DNA from: Allopusillimonas ginsengisoli
GTDB lineage: Bacteria > Pseudomonadota > Gammaproteobacteria > Burkholderiales > Burkholderiaceae_B
Length of the DNA stretch: 64,000 nt
Assembly: GCA_005239165.1 (NCBI GenBank)
Contig: RAPG01000001.1
Span: 558,001 to 622,000 of the forward strand
Direction: 5' to 3'
Shown here: piece by piece, positions 27,926 to 37,757 of the stretch
Layout: the number at the start of each line of letters is the position of its first letter
How positions within the stretch are numbered: position 1 is the stretch's first letter
Made by a program: the position numbers and the translations under genes
Notes under the pieces: model-generated
What the model was told of the DNA's origin: nothing
Databases searched by the model: none
What the model saw: the letters and a program-made list of their open reading frames with translations, nothing else

Positions 27926-28634
27926 ACCGTACCGTCTGCCACTGCATGGATAGCGCATCCAGGCATAACAACCGCCCGACCAAAGACTCACCCATGCCGG
28001 CAATAAGCTTGATGGCTTCGGCCGCCTGCATGCTGCCAATAATGCCTACCAGCGGCCCCAGCACCCCCGTCGTGGCGCAGCGCAGCTCTTGTGCGCCGTC
28101 TGCCTGAGGAAACAGGCAATGGTAGCAGGGTGATTCGGGCTGACGCGTGTCATACACGCTGACCTGCCCTGAGAACCGTATGGCGGCCCCAGACACCAGC
28201 GGCCTGCCATGTTTGACGCAGGCGCGGTTGACTGAATGGCGCGTAGCGAAGTTGTCACAGCAGTCGAGCACGATGTCGGCCTGCCTGACTGCATCATCCA
28301 TGGCCTTGCCTTCCAGCCGTTCGGGCAGGGGCACTACACATATTTCAGGATTGATCTGCTGCAGCATGTGACGGCCCGACTCAGCCTTGGGCCAGCCCAG
28401 CCGCTCCGTCGTATGGAGAATCTGGCGCTGAAGGTTACCGAGATCAACCTCGTCATCATCGGCCAGCACCATATGACCCACACCGGCGGCTGCCAGATAA
28501 CTGGCAGCCGGAGAACCCAGACCACCAGCACCCACGATAAGCACGCGGGCTGCCAGTAGCCGCTCTTGCCCTTCAACACCAAACTCGTCGAGCAGGATAT
28601 GACGGGCATACCGCATTAACTGCCGGTCATTCAT
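27855..28634 (-). CDS. moeB: Molybdopterin-synthase adenylyltransferase (HesA/MoeB/ThiF family)
   Basis: The 259-residue E1-like enzyme has the ATP site VLIVGAGGLGSPAASYLAAAG, the acidic patch VLADDDEVDLGNLQRQILH and the adenylation Asp in DIVLDCCDNFATRHSVN. Zinc cysteines are the pairs CYHC and CAVC. It activates the C-terminus of the small sulphur-carrier subunit. ThiF-like function in thiamine synthesis is a second possibility. It is the last gene of the minus-strand gpmA-envC-ctpA-moeB run and overlaps the convergent HAD gene. Confidence 0.87.
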   Translation of the reverse strand: MNDRQLMRYARHILLDEFGVEGQERLLAARVLIVGAGGLGSPAASYLAAAGVGHMVLADDDEVDLGNLQRQILHTTERLGWPKAESGRHMLQQINPEICVVPLPERLEGKAMDDAVRQADIVLDCCDNFATRHSVNRACVKHGRPLVSGAAIRFSGQVSVYDTRQPESPCYHCLFPQADGAQELRCATTGVLGPLVGIIGSMQAAEAIKLIAGMGESLVGRLLCLDALSMQWQTVRFKRDPSCAVCADRSAPTATAPLT

Positions 28635-28698
28635 TGTCGCAGGGGCACCAGCCCGTCTGGGGTGATCTGAAAACGCTCTATGTTCTCACCGTTACCGG

Positions 28699-30195
28699 TC
28701 ATTGGCGTTTTTTTTCAGCCTCCTGGGTCTTTTTGCTGTCTTTTACCTTGGCTTTGTCATTGTCGCTGGCGCCGGCAACCGCGGCTTTTTCAGCAGTCGG
28801 CTGGTCAGCCTTGGCCTTGGCGATCAGAGCCGGATCATTACGCTTCACAGCGCGCCCTTCGAGCAGGTTGATGGCCTGCTGCAACTGGTAGTCGTCGCTG
28901 CCACCGAACTCAAACATTTTGGCTTCGACATCAGGGGCATCTTCGCTAGGAGCCTTGTTATCGCCTTCGGCAAAATTGGCATTGGCCAGATGACGATCGA
29001 GGTCGATCTCACGAGGAAGACGGAAGAGATTGCCTTTCGCGGTGTCATCAACCGTCACATCTGGCTCAACGCCTGTGACTTGGATAGAGCGGCCTGCCGG
29101 CGTGAAATAACGGGCTGTCGTCAGCTTGATGCCTGTATCTGCGCTGAGCGGCAGCACGCTTTGCACCGAACCTTTCCCGAAGGTGCGATTGCCCAGCACT
29201 TTTGCGCGATGGTGGTCTTGCAGCGCGCCGGCGACAATTTCAGAGGCCGACGCAGAGCCTACGTTGACCAGCACAACCATAGGCACACTCTTGGCCCAAT
29301 CGGAAACCGCCGAGCCCAGTTTGGACTCTGTGTCATCGAAATAGCCACGCATGTAGTCAGAAGGCTTGGCGTAGTACTCGCGATTGGATGAAGGTATGCG
29401 GCCCTTGGTCGAAACCACGAGCACATCGGGCTTCAAAAAGGTAGAAGACACACCGATGGCACTATCGAGCAACCCGCCCGGATCATTACGCAGATCGAGA
29501 ATAAGCGCCTTGGGCTTTTTGTCTTTGCTCAGCGTACCCAGCGCCTTGGTCAGGTCTTCGACGGTACGTTCCTGGAATTGTGCAATGCGCACATAGGCGA
29601 TATTGTCGTCCAGCATCTTGCTGCGCACACTGCGCACCTTGATGATGTCGCGCACAATAGGCACTTCAATGGGTTTGTCACGATCGGCGCGCTGTATGGT
29701 TAGCACAATACGCGTATCGGGCTCACCGCGCATAAGCTTGATGGCCTCGTTAAGCGTCATGCCTTTGGTGGGCTTGCCATCAATGCGGGTAATGACATCG
29801 CCCGCCAGAATGCCTGCCCGCGCGGCAGGGGTATCTTCAATGGGGGCAATGACCTTGGGCATGCCGTCTTCGCTGCCGATTTCTATGCCCAGCCCGCCAA
29901 AGCCGCCTTGCGTAATGGCTTCCATCTCTTTAAACGCATCTTCGTCGAGGTAAGACGAGTGCGGATCGAGATCGCTGAACATGCCCTTGATGGCATCGTT
30001 GATGAGTTTTTCATCGGTGATGGGCTCAACGTAGCTGCCCTTGATCGCGGCAAAGACGTTGGCAAACTGCTGCAAGTCTTTGAGCGGCAAAGGACCACCC
30101 CGCTGCGCAGCGGCCGTCAAGCCAAGGCTGATCAAGACACCACCCAGTGCCCCCACCAGAACCAATCCGAATTTGCCTAACCTGCGAGTGCCCAT
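28699..30195 (-). CDS. ctpA: C-terminal processing peptidase, S41 family
   Basis: The protein has 498 residues from the ATG at 30195 (MGTRRLGKFGLVLVGALGG). The N-terminal signal or anchor is followed by the PDZ domain (GGFGGLGIEIGSEDGMPKV, GILAGDVITRIDGKPT) and the S41 core. The catalytic Ser is in NVGSASASEIVAGAL and the Lys in RTFGKGSVQSVLPL. It trims periplasmic proteins or peptidoglycan enzymes. The C-terminal 90 residues are charged and end in a Lys/Glu-rich tail. It lies just downstream of the EnvC-like gene, a common pairing. Confidence 0.92.
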   Translation of the reverse strand: MGTRRLGKFGLVLVGALGGVLISLGLTAAAQRGGPLPLKDLQQFANVFAAIKGSYVEPITDEKLINDAIKGMFSDLDPHSSYLDEDAFKEMEAITQGGFGGLGIEIGSEDGMPKVIAPIEDTPAARAGILAGDVITRIDGKPTKGMTLNEAIKLMRGEPDTRIVLTIQRADRDKPIEVPIVRDIIKVRSVRSKMLDDNIAYVRIAQFQERTVEDLTKALGTLSKDKKPKALILDLRNDPGGLLDSAIGVSSTFLKPDVLVVSTKGRIPSSNREYYAKPSDYMRGYFDDTESKLGSAVSDWAKSVPMVVLVNVGSASASEIVAGALQDHHRAKVLGNRTFGKGSVQSVLPLSADTGIKLTTARYFTPAGRSIQVTGVEPDVTVDDTAKGNLFRLPREIDLDRHLANANFAEGDNKAPSEDAPDVEAKMFEFGGSDDYQLQQAINLLEGRAVKRNDPALIAKAKADQPTAEKAAVAGASDNDKAKVKDSKKTQEAEKKRQ

Positions 30196-30257
30196 GCACG
30201 TTCCCGAAAAATTGCAAAAAATCACGCGATCTGCGTGTCAGGTAAATAGTAACGAAA

Positions 30258-31766
30258 TTAGCGCGTTATCCAAAGCAGAGGATTCACGGGCACACCCTTA
30301 TGGCGTATTTCGAGATACAACCCTGGCTCGACCTGCCCGCCTGTTGCGCCAACTGTCGCGATATTGTCACCGGCCGCCACGACATCACCTACCTGCCTGA
30401 GCAGGCTTTGGTTATAACCATACACACTGAGATAACCTGCGCCGTGATCCACGATCATGATGTTTCCGAAACCCGAAAGCCAGCTTGCGTAGACGACGCG
30501 CCCGGCCGCAATGGCGTGGACCGAAGTACCTTCGGAGGCACGTAAAACAATGCCACGCCATAGGCCACCTTCAGGCCGCTCGGCGCCAAAACGCCCCTGG
30601 ACTTCGCCACGGACCGGATAAGCCATGTTTTTGGACAAACCCTCAAACCCGCCCTGCGGTGCCAGACGCTGTCGCGACGTGTCGCCTGTGCCCGCTATGG
30701 TACCGCGAATTTTGACAGGCACCTTCTCTGTGGCCTTTTGCTTGCGCTCTTGTGCCTCACGCCGGGCCTCTCGCGCCTGCGCTTCGGCTTCACGCTGCTG
30801 CGCCCTCGCCTGCTCAACCTGTTTTCGCGCCTGCTCCGCCTCTTGCTGGGCTTGTGCCCGCTGAGCCCGTAGCTGTGCATCACGGGCTGCCAGTTCGGCT
30901 TCGCGAGCCTGCTCGCGGGCGCGCTCAATGTCTGCCAGGCGCTGCGCTTCAGCCGCCCGCCTGGCCTCTTCTTGACGACGGGCTTCTTCAGCCTTGCGTC
31001 TGGCCTCTTCGACGCGAATTCTGGACTCTTCAGCTTGCCGGGCAATCTCGACGTCGAGATCTTTAATAAGCGACCCCAGGCGCTTGTCATTTTGCGTCAG
31101 CCTCTCGGCCTGCCCGCGCTGTGCCTTGAGCGTTGCTTCGATGCGTGCCAGCACTTTTGTACGTTCTGCTTTCTGTGCTTCGAGTGCCTGCTTCTCGGCG
31201 ACGGTTTTTTCTTGTACCGCTTCGAGTTCCTGATGGCCCTCTTTGGCCCTGGCTTGCAGGACAGCAAGCTTATCAATCACTTGCCTGACGGCACGCACCG
31301 CATTTGCCTGGGCGTCTGTAACGTATCCCAGGTAACTGAGTTCGCGACCTATGGCCTGGGGGTCGCTGCCAGAGAGCAAGGCTGTCCAGGGGGACAGCCC
31401 GCCGGCATACTGCGCCCGCAACTGGTCGGCGAGTTCGTGCTGACGCTGCGCAAGCTGCTTCTGGCTCTGGGCAGTTTGCACGGCAATGTCTTTAAGATCG
31501 GCTTGGATATCGCGTTCGCGCGCGGCCAGCTCAGCCAGCCTCAGATTGATGTCTGATATGGCAGACTCTGACGCCCGCAGCTCATTTGCGGCATCACGGC
31601 GAGAGGATTCTTGGCTGTCTATCTGCTTTTGCAGAGCTTCGATGCGCGTCTGCAGGTCGGCCTGCTGACGCCGTGCCTCAGCCTGCCTTTCGGCCAGGCC
31701 AGGCTCTGCCGCACTGGCCAGGCTCACCCACATTAGGGCAATGACGGCACCGAAGCGATAACGCAT
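30258..31766 (-). CDS. envC: EnvC-like murein hydrolase activator
   Basis: The protein has 502 residues. Signal peptide VIALMWVSLASAA is followed by a long coiled coil (residues 25-345) rich in Glu, Arg, Ala and Gln, with KAEEARRQEEARRAAEAQR-type stretches. The C-terminal LytM/M23 domain reads GTSVHAIAAGRVVYASWLSG, IMIVDHGAGYLSVYGYN and LYLEIRHKGVPVNPLLWI. Zinc ligands of active M23 enzymes are missing (no HxH pair, YGYN instead of YGHL), as in EnvC, which activates amidases rather than cutting itself. The start is two bases after gpmA. Confidence 0.88.
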   Translation of the reverse strand: MRYRFGAVIALMWVSLASAAEPGLAERQAEARRQQADLQTRIEALQKQIDSQESSRRDAANELRASESAISDINLRLAELAARERDIQADLKDIAVQTAQSQKQLAQRQHELADQLRAQYAGGLSPWTALLSGSDPQAIGRELSYLGYVTDAQANAVRAVRQVIDKLAVLQARAKEGHQELEAVQEKTVAEKQALEAQKAERTKVLARIEATLKAQRGQAERLTQNDKRLGSLIKDLDVEIARQAEESRIRVEEARRKAEEARRQEEARRAAEAQRLADIERAREQAREAELAARDAQLRAQRAQAQQEAEQARKQVEQARAQQREAEAQAREARREAQERKQKATEKVPVKIRGTIAGTGDTSRQRLAPQGGFEGLSKNMAYPVRGEVQGRFGAERPEGGLWRGIVLRASEGTSVHAIAAGRVVYASWLSGFGNIMIVDHGAGYLSVYGYNQSLLRQVGDVVAAGDNIATVGATGGQVEPGLYLEIRHKGVPVNPLLWITR

Positions 31767-31768
31767 GC

Positions 31769-32518
31769 TTAAGCCTGAGCCTTGCCCTGGCTGGCCACGG
31801 CGGCAGTCGCAGCGTCGATCTCGGCCTGGTCTGCCAGATAGTAATGACGCAAAGGCTTAAGGTTTTCGTCGAGCTCGTACACCAGTGGCTGTCCTGTGGG
31901 AATATTGAGCCCCGCGATGTCTTCGTCAGAAATGGCGTCCAGATGCTTGATAAGCGCTCTCAGGCTGTTTCCGTGCGCGGCAACAATGATTCTACGCCCA
32001 GACTTGATGGCTGGCGCAATCGAGTCATTCCAGAACGGCAACACGCGCTCGACCGTGTCTTTCAGGCACTCGGTTGCAGGCAGCCGGGCCGGATCGACTT
32101 TGGCATATCGACTGTCAAAGCGCGGATGACGCGGGTCGTCATTATCCATGGCCTCTGGCGGCGTATCGTAAGAGCGTCGCCATATCAGCACTTGCTCCTC
32201 ACCGAACTTGGCAGCAGTCTCGGCCTTGTTCAAGCCCTGCAAGGCACCATAATGGCGTTCGTTAAGACGCCAGCTAAGACCAATAGGCGTATACATGGCA
32301 TCCATGGCGTCAAGCGAGATCCAGAGCGTGCGTATGGCCCGCTTGAGCACAGAAGAAAAGGCCAGATCAAATTCAAAACCTTTGTCTTTGAGCAACAGAC
32401 CTGCCTTCCAGGCCTGTTCGCGACCGGCCTCGGAAAGGTCAACATCTTTCCAGCCCGTAAAACGATTTTCGAGATTCCACTGGCTCTCGCCGTGCCGCAT
32501 CAACACTAGTTTGTACAT
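31769..32518 (-). CDS. gpmA: 2,3-bisphosphoglycerate-dependent phosphoglycerate mutase
   Basis: GpmA interconverts 3- and 2-phosphoglycerate in glycolysis. The 249-residue protein has the phospho-His motif [12 protein letters not shown], the family blocks [34 protein letters not shown] and RRSYDTPPE, and the second His in [17 protein letters not shown]. It heads the minus-strand run with envC, ctpA and moeB, and is divergent from the rhodanese-secB-gpsA group 90 bp away. Confidence 0.94.
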   Translation of the reverse strand: MYKLVLMRHGESQWNLENRFTGWKDVDLSEAGREQAWKAGLLLKDKGFEFDLAFSSVLKRAIRTLWISLDAMDAMYTPIGLSWRLNERHYGALQGLNKAETAAKFGEEQVLIWRRSYDTPPEAMDNDDPRHPRFDSRYAKVDPARLPATECLKDTVERVLPFWNDSIAPAIKSGRRIIVAAHGNSLRALIKHLDAISDEDIAGLNIPTGQPLVYELDENLKPLRHYYLADQAEIDAATAAVASQGKAQA

Positions 32519-32608
32519 GTTAAAAACCCGCCTAAAAGTTGAAATTCTCAGTCCATTTTATAATTCTCTGATTCTGCTCCGTTTTCCGGGGCATATTTGG
32601 GAATAATC

Positions 32609-33019
32609 GTGGACTTTTTTCTTGAACAAACCAACCTGCTTTTGGTATTTGTTGCCGTCGCAGCTGGCATCATGCTGCTTCTTCCAACTATCCTCAAGGG
32701 CAACGCCAAATCCGTAGGGGTACAACAGGCTGTACAGCTAGCCAACCAAAGCCAGGGCATCTTCATCGACGTTCGTGGCCAAGATGCCTTCAAAGCTGGC
32801 AGCATACCCCAGGCGCGCAATGTACCGGCCGCCGACATTCAGGCTAAACTGGCTTCACTGCCCAAAGACAAGCCTATTATCATTGTTTGCGAACAGGGAC
32901 GCGATTCCACCAGCGTGGCGGGTTCTCTGCGCAAGCAGGGCTATGACCAGGCCGTCAGCTTAGACGGAGGCCTGCGCGGCTGGGTATCAGCCGGCATGCC
33001 TGTGTCAAAAAAGAGCTGA
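32609..33019 (+). CDS. Membrane-anchored rhodanese-like protein
   Basis: GTG at 32609 is preferred over a TTG four codons earlier: it has GGGA seven bases upstream and gives the short family N-terminus. The 136-residue protein has one N-terminal helix (LLLVFVAVAAGIMLLLPTIL) and a rhodanese domain with IFIDVRGQDAF and the active-site Cys loop IIVCEQGRDSTSVAGSL. It probably handles sulfane sulphur at the membrane. It is 38 bp upstream of grxC, in the conserved rhodanese-grxC-secB-gpsA order. Confidence 0.85.
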   Translation: MDFFLEQTNLLLVFVAVAAGIMLLLPTILKGNAKSVGVQQAVQLANQSQGIFIDVRGQDAFKAGSIPQARNVPAADIQAKLASLPKDKPIIIVCEQGRDSTSVAGSLRKQGYDQAVSLDGGLRGWVSAGMPVSKKS

Positions 33020-33057
33020 CATCAACTCTGACACCCATTGCGCCCACAAGGAAGTAA

Positions 33058-33315
33058 ATGGCTAAAGTAACTATGTATAGCACCGCCGTCTGCCCGTACT
33101 GCGTACGCGCAGAAATGCTGCTCAAGCAGCGCGGCGTTACCGAAATCAATAAGATCCGCATCGACACCGACCCAACCCAGCGCGATGCCATGATGCAACG
33201 TACGGGTCGCCGCACTGTGCCCCAGCTTTTTATTGGCGACACACACGTGGGCGGCTATGATGACCTCGCTGCGCTCGATCGCGCCGGCAAACTTGAAGCT
33301 CTGCTTGCCGGATAA
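33058..33315 (+). CDS. grxC: Glutaredoxin 3
   Basis: The 85-residue dithiol glutaredoxin has active site CPYC (residues 12-15 in YSTAVCPYCVRAEMLL). The TVPQLFIGDTHVGGYDDLAAL segment holds the cis-Pro and the glutathione-binding GG-D motif. It reduces disulfides with glutathione. Context next to secB supports the GrxC assignment. Confidence 0.93.
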   Translation: MAKVTMYSTAVCPYCVRAEMLLKQRGVTEINKIRIDTDPTQRDAMMQRTGRRTVPQLFIGDTHVGGYDDLAALDRAGKLEALLAG

Positions 33316-33363
33316 CTCCGGGCGCATCCCATCCAATTCATTCACATTTAAAACGGAACCACC

Positions 33364-33885
33364 ATGGCCGAACAGCAACCCAACAGCCAGGACCAAGAAA
33401 ACAGCGCCCCCAGCTTTAGCCTGCAGCGTACTTACGTAAAAGACCTGTCCATAGAAATGCCCAACGCGCCACAGATCTTCCTTGAACAGGAAGCGCCGGC
33501 CGTCGAGGTTTCCATCAACGTGGCAGGTCAGCGTCTGGCCGAAACTGTCTACGAGGCAGCCGTCACCGCCACCGTCACCACACGTATTCAGGACAAGGTG
33601 CTGTATCTTGTCGAAGCCACGCAAGCAGGCATCTTCGAGGCGGCCAACATCCCAGCCGACCAGCTCGATCCGCTCATCGGCATTGTATGCCCCACCATGC
33701 TCTACCCTTACCTGCGCGCCACCATCGCTGACGCCATCAACCGCACGTCGTTGCCTGCCCTGCACCTCACCGAGGTCAACTTCCAGGCTCTTTACGAGCA
33801 GCGCCTGGCAGAAGCTGGTCAAGAACCAAAAGAAGAAGAAAAAGACTCCGGTCTTTACGTGCCTCCTGGCGCTACACGCCAGTAA
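33364..33885 (+). CDS. secB: Protein-export chaperone SecB
   Basis: The 173-residue protein has [40 protein letters not shown] and [19 protein letters not shown], the full SecB core. SecB keeps precursor proteins unfolded and hands them to SecA. The C-terminal tail is acidic and Lys-rich ([10 protein letters not shown]). It sits 48 bp after grxC and 12 bp before gpsA. Confidence 0.95.
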   Translation: MAEQQPNSQDQENSAPSFSLQRTYVKDLSIEMPNAPQIFLEQEAPAVEVSINVAGQRLAETVYEAAVTATVTTRIQDKVLYLVEATQAGIFEAANIPADQLDPLIGIVCPTMLYPYLRATIADAINRTSLPALHLTEVNFQALYEQRLAEAGQEPKEEEKDSGLYVPPGATRQ

Positions 33886-33897
33886 GGACAGCAAGGC

Positions 33898-34950
33898 ATG
33901 AGCGCCCAGGCGTCGCAGCCACGCGTGGCGGTTCTGGGGGCAGGCAGCTGGGGCACAGCCCTCGCCGCCCTGGCCAGCGCCCAGGCTGACACACTGTTGT
34001 GGGCCCGGCGCGCTCAAGTTGCCGACGCCATCAATCAGGCTCATGCCAATCCAGGTTATCTTGAAGGTGTCGTTCTGCCGTCAGCCTTGCAGGCCACGAC
34101 TGACCTCGCACAAGCCATTGATCACGTCTGCACGCCGTCCAGGCCAGATGGCCTCATCATTCTTGGCGTTCCTGTAGCCGGCCTGGCTGACACCTGTCAT
34201 GAGCTCGCTGGCCTGCTCGCCGCGCGGCCTGAATGTGCGGCGCATGTGGTCTGGACCTGCAAAGGCTTTCAGCCAGAAAGCGGCCAGCTGCCGCACGAAA
34301 TCGCACAAAATGCATTCGCCGCCCTGCCTGGCGTCGGGCTGGGCGTTTTATCGGGCCCCTCATTCGCGCGCGAAGTAGCCCAGGGTCTGCCTGTGGCGCT
34401 CACTATAGCCACGCAAAGCGCCGCCACAGCGCAGGCCACCATCGCCGCATTGCATGGCACGCTTGCCCGCATATACAGCAGCCACGACCTCATCGGCGTC
34501 GAAGTCGGCGGTGCCCTCAAGAATATTATGGCCATCGCCTGTGGCGTGTCTGACGGGCTTGGCCTGGGCACCAACGCACGGGCCGCACTCATTACCCGCG
34601 GGCTGGCTGAAATTCAACGCCTGGGGCTTGCCATGGGAGGTCAGGCTGAAACATTTTCCGGTCTCACCGGTCTGGGCGATCTGGTGCTGACAGCTACCGG
34701 GCCTTTGTCACGCAACCGGCAGGTAGGCCTGGCCATCGGACAAGGCAAAACCCTGGAGCAGGCACTGCACGGAGGCGTTACCGCCGAAGGCGTTCGTTGT
34801 GCACAGGCTGCGCTGGCGCTTGGCCGTCGCTACGAGGTCGAGATACCCATTACCGAAGCGGTCTGCCGCATTCTTTTTGAAGGTTTGGCCCCTCAACAGG
34901 CCGTATCTGGCCTGCTTGCACGTGAGGCCAAATCTGAAGCCCCCAACTAA
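33898..34950 (+). CDS. gpsA: NAD(P)H-dependent glycerol-3-phosphate dehydrogenase
   Basis: GpsA makes sn-glycerol-3-phosphate for phospholipids. The 350-residue protein has the dinucleotide site [17 protein letters not shown], the substrate block [18 protein letters not shown], and the catalytic Lys in [39 protein letters not shown] is conserved. It ends the secB-containing run. Confidence 0.94.
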   Translation: MSAQASQPRVAVLGAGSWGTALAALASAQADTLLWARRAQVADAINQAHANPGYLEGVVLPSALQATTDLAQAIDHVCTPSRPDGLIILGVPVAGLADTCHELAGLLAARPECAAHVVWTCKGFQPESGQLPHEIAQNAFAALPGVGLGVLSGPSFAREVAQGLPVALTIATQSAATAQATIAALHGTLARIYSSHDLIGVEVGGALKNIMAIACGVSDGLGLGTNARAALITRGLAEIQRLGLAMGGQAETFSGLTGLGDLVLTATGPLSRNRQVGLAIGQGKTLEQALHGGVTAEGVRCAQAALALGRRYEVEIPITEAVCRILFEGLAPQQAVSGLLAREAKSEAPN

Positions 34951-34975
34951 TTACCCTTAAACTCAAGGAACAACC

Positions 34976-35977
34976 ATGGCAGGATCCCTTTCTTCCTTTC
35001 GACGGTTAAGCAGGCTGCTGGCAGGCGTGGCAGGTGCCGGCGCACTGATGATGTCGCTGTCGGCACATGCTGCGTCGTGGCCGTCACGGCCTGTTCAAAT
35101 GATCGTGCCGTTTCCACCCGGCTCGTCGCCCGACGTTCTGGCACGCGCCATCGCCGAGCCACTGTCTAAAGATCTGGGGCAACCTGTTGTGGTTGAAAAC
35201 AAGCCCGGAGCGGGCGGCAATATAGGCACCCGCTACGTCAGCCGTGCCAAGCCTGACGGCTACACCATATTGCTGACGATTAACGGGCCTATGGTGACTG
35301 CGCCCGCCCTGTACAAAAAAACGCTGGGTTACGACCCGCTGAAAGACCTTGCGCCCATCAGCCTGATCGGTACCAGCCCCAACGTACTGGTGGTTCCCGA
35401 GGCTCTTCCGGTAAAAAATGTACAGCAGTTCACTGCCCTGGCCAAAGAAAAACCGGGCGTGCTCAACTATGGCACGGTAGGCCCGGGCAGTTCGTCGCAT
35501 CTGGGCATGGCCATGCTTGAACACCAGGCAGGCATTCAGTTGCAGCAAATTCCTTACCAGGGCTTCCCGCAAGTGATCACCGCCATTGTGGCCGGCGATG
35601 TGCAGGCCGGGTTCATGGTGCCGGGCATCGCCATGCCACAGGTCACCGCCGGTAAGGTCAGGGCGCTTGCCGTGACCAGCCTGGAGCCCAGCGATGTGTT
35701 GCCTAATATCCCCACCATGTCGGCAGAAGGTTATCCAGGTTTTGAATCCATATCGTGGGATGCCCTGCTTGCACCAGCCGGCACGCCCGACGACATCATT
35801 GCCCGGTTAAACGCCTCCATCAACAAAGCGCTCGAACGCGAAGACGTGCGTCGGCAAATGGCATCGCTTTACTTCACGCCCGCAGCTGGCACGCCTGAAG
35901 CACTTACCAAGCTGATTGTCGACGAAACAGCCCGCTGGGGCGAGGTCATCGATAGGCTGAACCTGTCGCTGGACTAA
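34976..35977 (+). CDS. Bug/TctC family periplasmic solute-binding protein
   Basis: The 333-residue protein has signal peptide LLAGVAGAGALMMSLSAHAA. Typical Bug blocks are RPVQMIVPFPPGSSPDVLAR, VVVENKPGAGGNIGTRYVSR, AKPDGYTILLTING and GTVGPGSSSHLGMAMLE. Family members bind small carboxylates for TctAB-type carriers or act as sensors. No TctA/TctB membrane genes are near. It starts 25 bp after gpsA but may belong functionally with the flavoprotein cassette that follows. Confidence 0.88.
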   Translation: MAGSLSSFRRLSRLLAGVAGAGALMMSLSAHAASWPSRPVQMIVPFPPGSSPDVLARAIAEPLSKDLGQPVVVENKPGAGGNIGTRYVSRAKPDGYTILLTINGPMVTAPALYKKTLGYDPLKDLAPISLIGTSPNVLVVPEALPVKNVQQFTALAKEKPGVLNYGTVGPGSSSHLGMAMLEHQAGIQLQQIPYQGFPQVITAIVAGDVQAGFMVPGIAMPQVTAGKVRALAVTSLEPSDVLPNIPTMSAEGYPGFESISWDALLAPAGTPDDIIARLNASINKALEREDVRRQMASLYFTPAAGTPEALTKLIVDETARWGEVIDRLNLSLD

Positions 35978-35981
35978 GGCC

Positions 35982-36110
35982 TGATCCGGCCAAGCGCTCA
36001 GGCCTGCGTTTACGACCACACTGCAGCCTGGGCCGTGATCCGGCCAAGCGCTTAATTGGCTGCAGTGCTGATACAGCCTGAGCCTGTCGACCGGCCAAGG
36101 GCTTAATTGG
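35982..36110. repeat. Three degenerate 51-54 bp repeats after the Bug gene
   Basis: CCGGCCAAGCGCT and close variants start at 35986, 36040 and 36091. Copies 2 and 3 extend into CTTAATTGG, and CTGCAGCCTGGGCC / ATACAGCCTGAGCC link them. The 35978-36280 gap holds these repeats and then the short leader of the flavoprotein gene, with nothing else recognised. Confidence 0.65.
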
Positions 36111-36280
36111 GCGCTGCGCTAACGTCGAGGTCTGTCGAAGGATTCAAGCCAACGTATGTCACCAGTACAAGGCATGAGTCTGCTGCTACCCTGAGGCTCT
36201 GATCTTTCGCCGGATCAAGCCTTCACCTATTTATTCAAACCCAGCCAACGGCCCCGCGCGTTGGCCTTATACATTGCATC

Positions 36281-37723
36281 ATGACTCTCGATACGCAATC
36301 CCTGGTTGAGACCACAGGGCTGGACGCGCTGGAACAACGCCTGGCGCAAGACCTGGCATGGCTGGAGCTGCCGGCGCAGCCCTGGGTGCCTCAGAAATCC
36401 GTTCATGACCAGCCCCTGCTGGACGCCGTCATTATTGGTGGCGGCATGGCTGGTCTGGCGGTTTCGGTGGCATTAACCAACATAGGCATACGCGCGCCCA
36501 TTTTTGACGGGGCGCCTGAAGGCTACGAAGGCCCCTGGGCCACGACAGCCCGCATGGAAACGCTGCGCTCGCCCAAGCAGCTCACAGGGCCTGCAATGGG
36601 TTTGCCAGCCCTGACCTTTCGCGCCTGGTACGAGGCACAGTTCGGTCTGCAGGCATGGGCAGAACTAGACAAGATCCCGCGCCTGCAATGGATGGACTAC
36701 TTGCGGTGGTATCGACACGTTATGCGCATTGATCTGCGCAACGAACACCAGGTGGTAAACATTACTCCGCACGCCGACTACGTGCAGCTAGACGTACAGA
36801 CGCCACAGGGTGATATCGCTGTTTACGCACGCCGGGTTGTGCTGGCGACCGGCCGCGCCGGCCTGGGTGGCGCTAGTGTTCCCGATTTCATCCAGGGCAT
36901 AAACCGCTCACGTTGGGCGCATTCATCGGATGACACCGACTATGCCACGCTGCGTGGCTTGCGTGTGGGTGTGGTGGGCGCTGGCGCATCGGCCATGGAC
37001 AGTGCCGGCACGGCGCTTGAGCATGGCGCCGGGCGTGTTGATCTGCTTATACGGCGCCCTGATCTGCCCCGCGTCAACAAAAGCAAGGGAGCCGGACACG
37101 CCGGCTACGTGCAAGGCTATGTTGACCTGCCCGACCAATGGAAGTGGCGTCTGCGGCATTACATCAATGTAAAGCAGGTGCCACCGCCGCGCGCCAGCGT
37201 GCTGCGCGTATCGCGCCACGACAACGCATATTTTCATTTTGCATCGCCCATACTGTCGGTAAAAGATAACGGCAGCACGCTAACGGTCACGACACCACAC
37301 AAAGAATTCGAGTTTGACTTTCTGGTTCTGTCCACCGGCTTTCGCATCGACTGGAGCCGTCGGCCCGAGTATGCAAATATCGCTGCGCACTTGCGCGTAT
37401 GGTCGGACCGCTTCGAGCCCAATGAAGGTGCAGACGACGCAGAGTTACGCGACTCTCCCGATCTTGGCCCCGTATTTAAGTTTCAGGAAAAAACACCTGG
37501 CTCCATGCCCGGACTGTCACGGGTGCATTGTTTCTGCTACCCGGCAACCCTCACTCATGGCACGGTGTCAGGTGACATCCCGGCCATCAGTGATGGCGCG
37601 CAACGACTGGCACGCGGTATGGCCAGCCTGCTGCTCAATGAAGACATCGACACACACTTTGAACTGCTGACCGCCTACGCCGACCCTGAAGTGTTCGGCG
37701 ATGAATGGGTACCGGCAGACTGA
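36281..37723 (+). CDS. FAD/NAD(P)-binding oxidoreductase (monooxygenase-like)
   Basis: The 480-residue protein has two Rossmann folds: FAD site AVIIGGGMAGLAVSVALTN near residue 50, and NAD(P) site LRVGVVGAGASAMDSAGTAL near 228. GYEGPWATTARMETLRSPKQ recalls class B flavin monooxygenases, but the Baeyer-Villiger fingerprint is not in canonical form: the region reads FIQGINRSRWAHSSD. FDFLVLSTGFRIDWS is the usual C-terminal FAD-contact block. The substrate is unknown. The downstream CMD protein starts 34 bp after its stop, and the next gene overlaps that, so the three look co-transcribed. Confidence 0.8.
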   Translation: MTLDTQSLVETTGLDALEQRLAQDLAWLELPAQPWVPQKSVHDQPLLDAVIIGGGMAGLAVSVALTNIGIRAPIFDGAPEGYEGPWATTARMETLRSPKQLTGPAMGLPALTFRAWYEAQFGLQAWAELDKIPRLQWMDYLRWYRHVMRIDLRNEHQVVNITPHADYVQLDVQTPQGDIAVYARRVVLATGRAGLGGASVPDFIQGINRSRWAHSSDDTDYATLRGLRVGVVGAGASAMDSAGTALEHGAGRVDLLIRRPDLPRVNKSKGAGHAGYVQGYVDLPDQWKWRLRHYINVKQVPPPRASVLRVSRHDNAYFHFASPILSVKDNGSTLTVTTPHKEFEFDFLVLSTGFRIDWSRRPEYANIAAHLRVWSDRFEPNEGADDAELRDSPDLGPVFKFQEKTPGSMPGLSRVHCFCYPATLTHGTVSGDIPAISDGAQRLARGMASLLLNEDIDTHFELLTAYADPEVFGDEWVPAD

Positions 37724-37757
37724 CAGCATTATTCAAAAAATTTTCAGGAAGATTTTC

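Noticed and set aside
33022..34044. 340-codon open frame antisense to grxC and secB
   Set aside because: grxC and secB on the other strand carry full family motifs. This frame has irregular Gly/Cys-rich composition and no recognisable domain.
36281..37723. Baeyer-Villiger monooxygenase assignment
   Set aside because: The two Rossmann sites fit, but the FxGxxxHxxxW fingerprint is not present in canonical form. Only a general flavoprotein call is supported.
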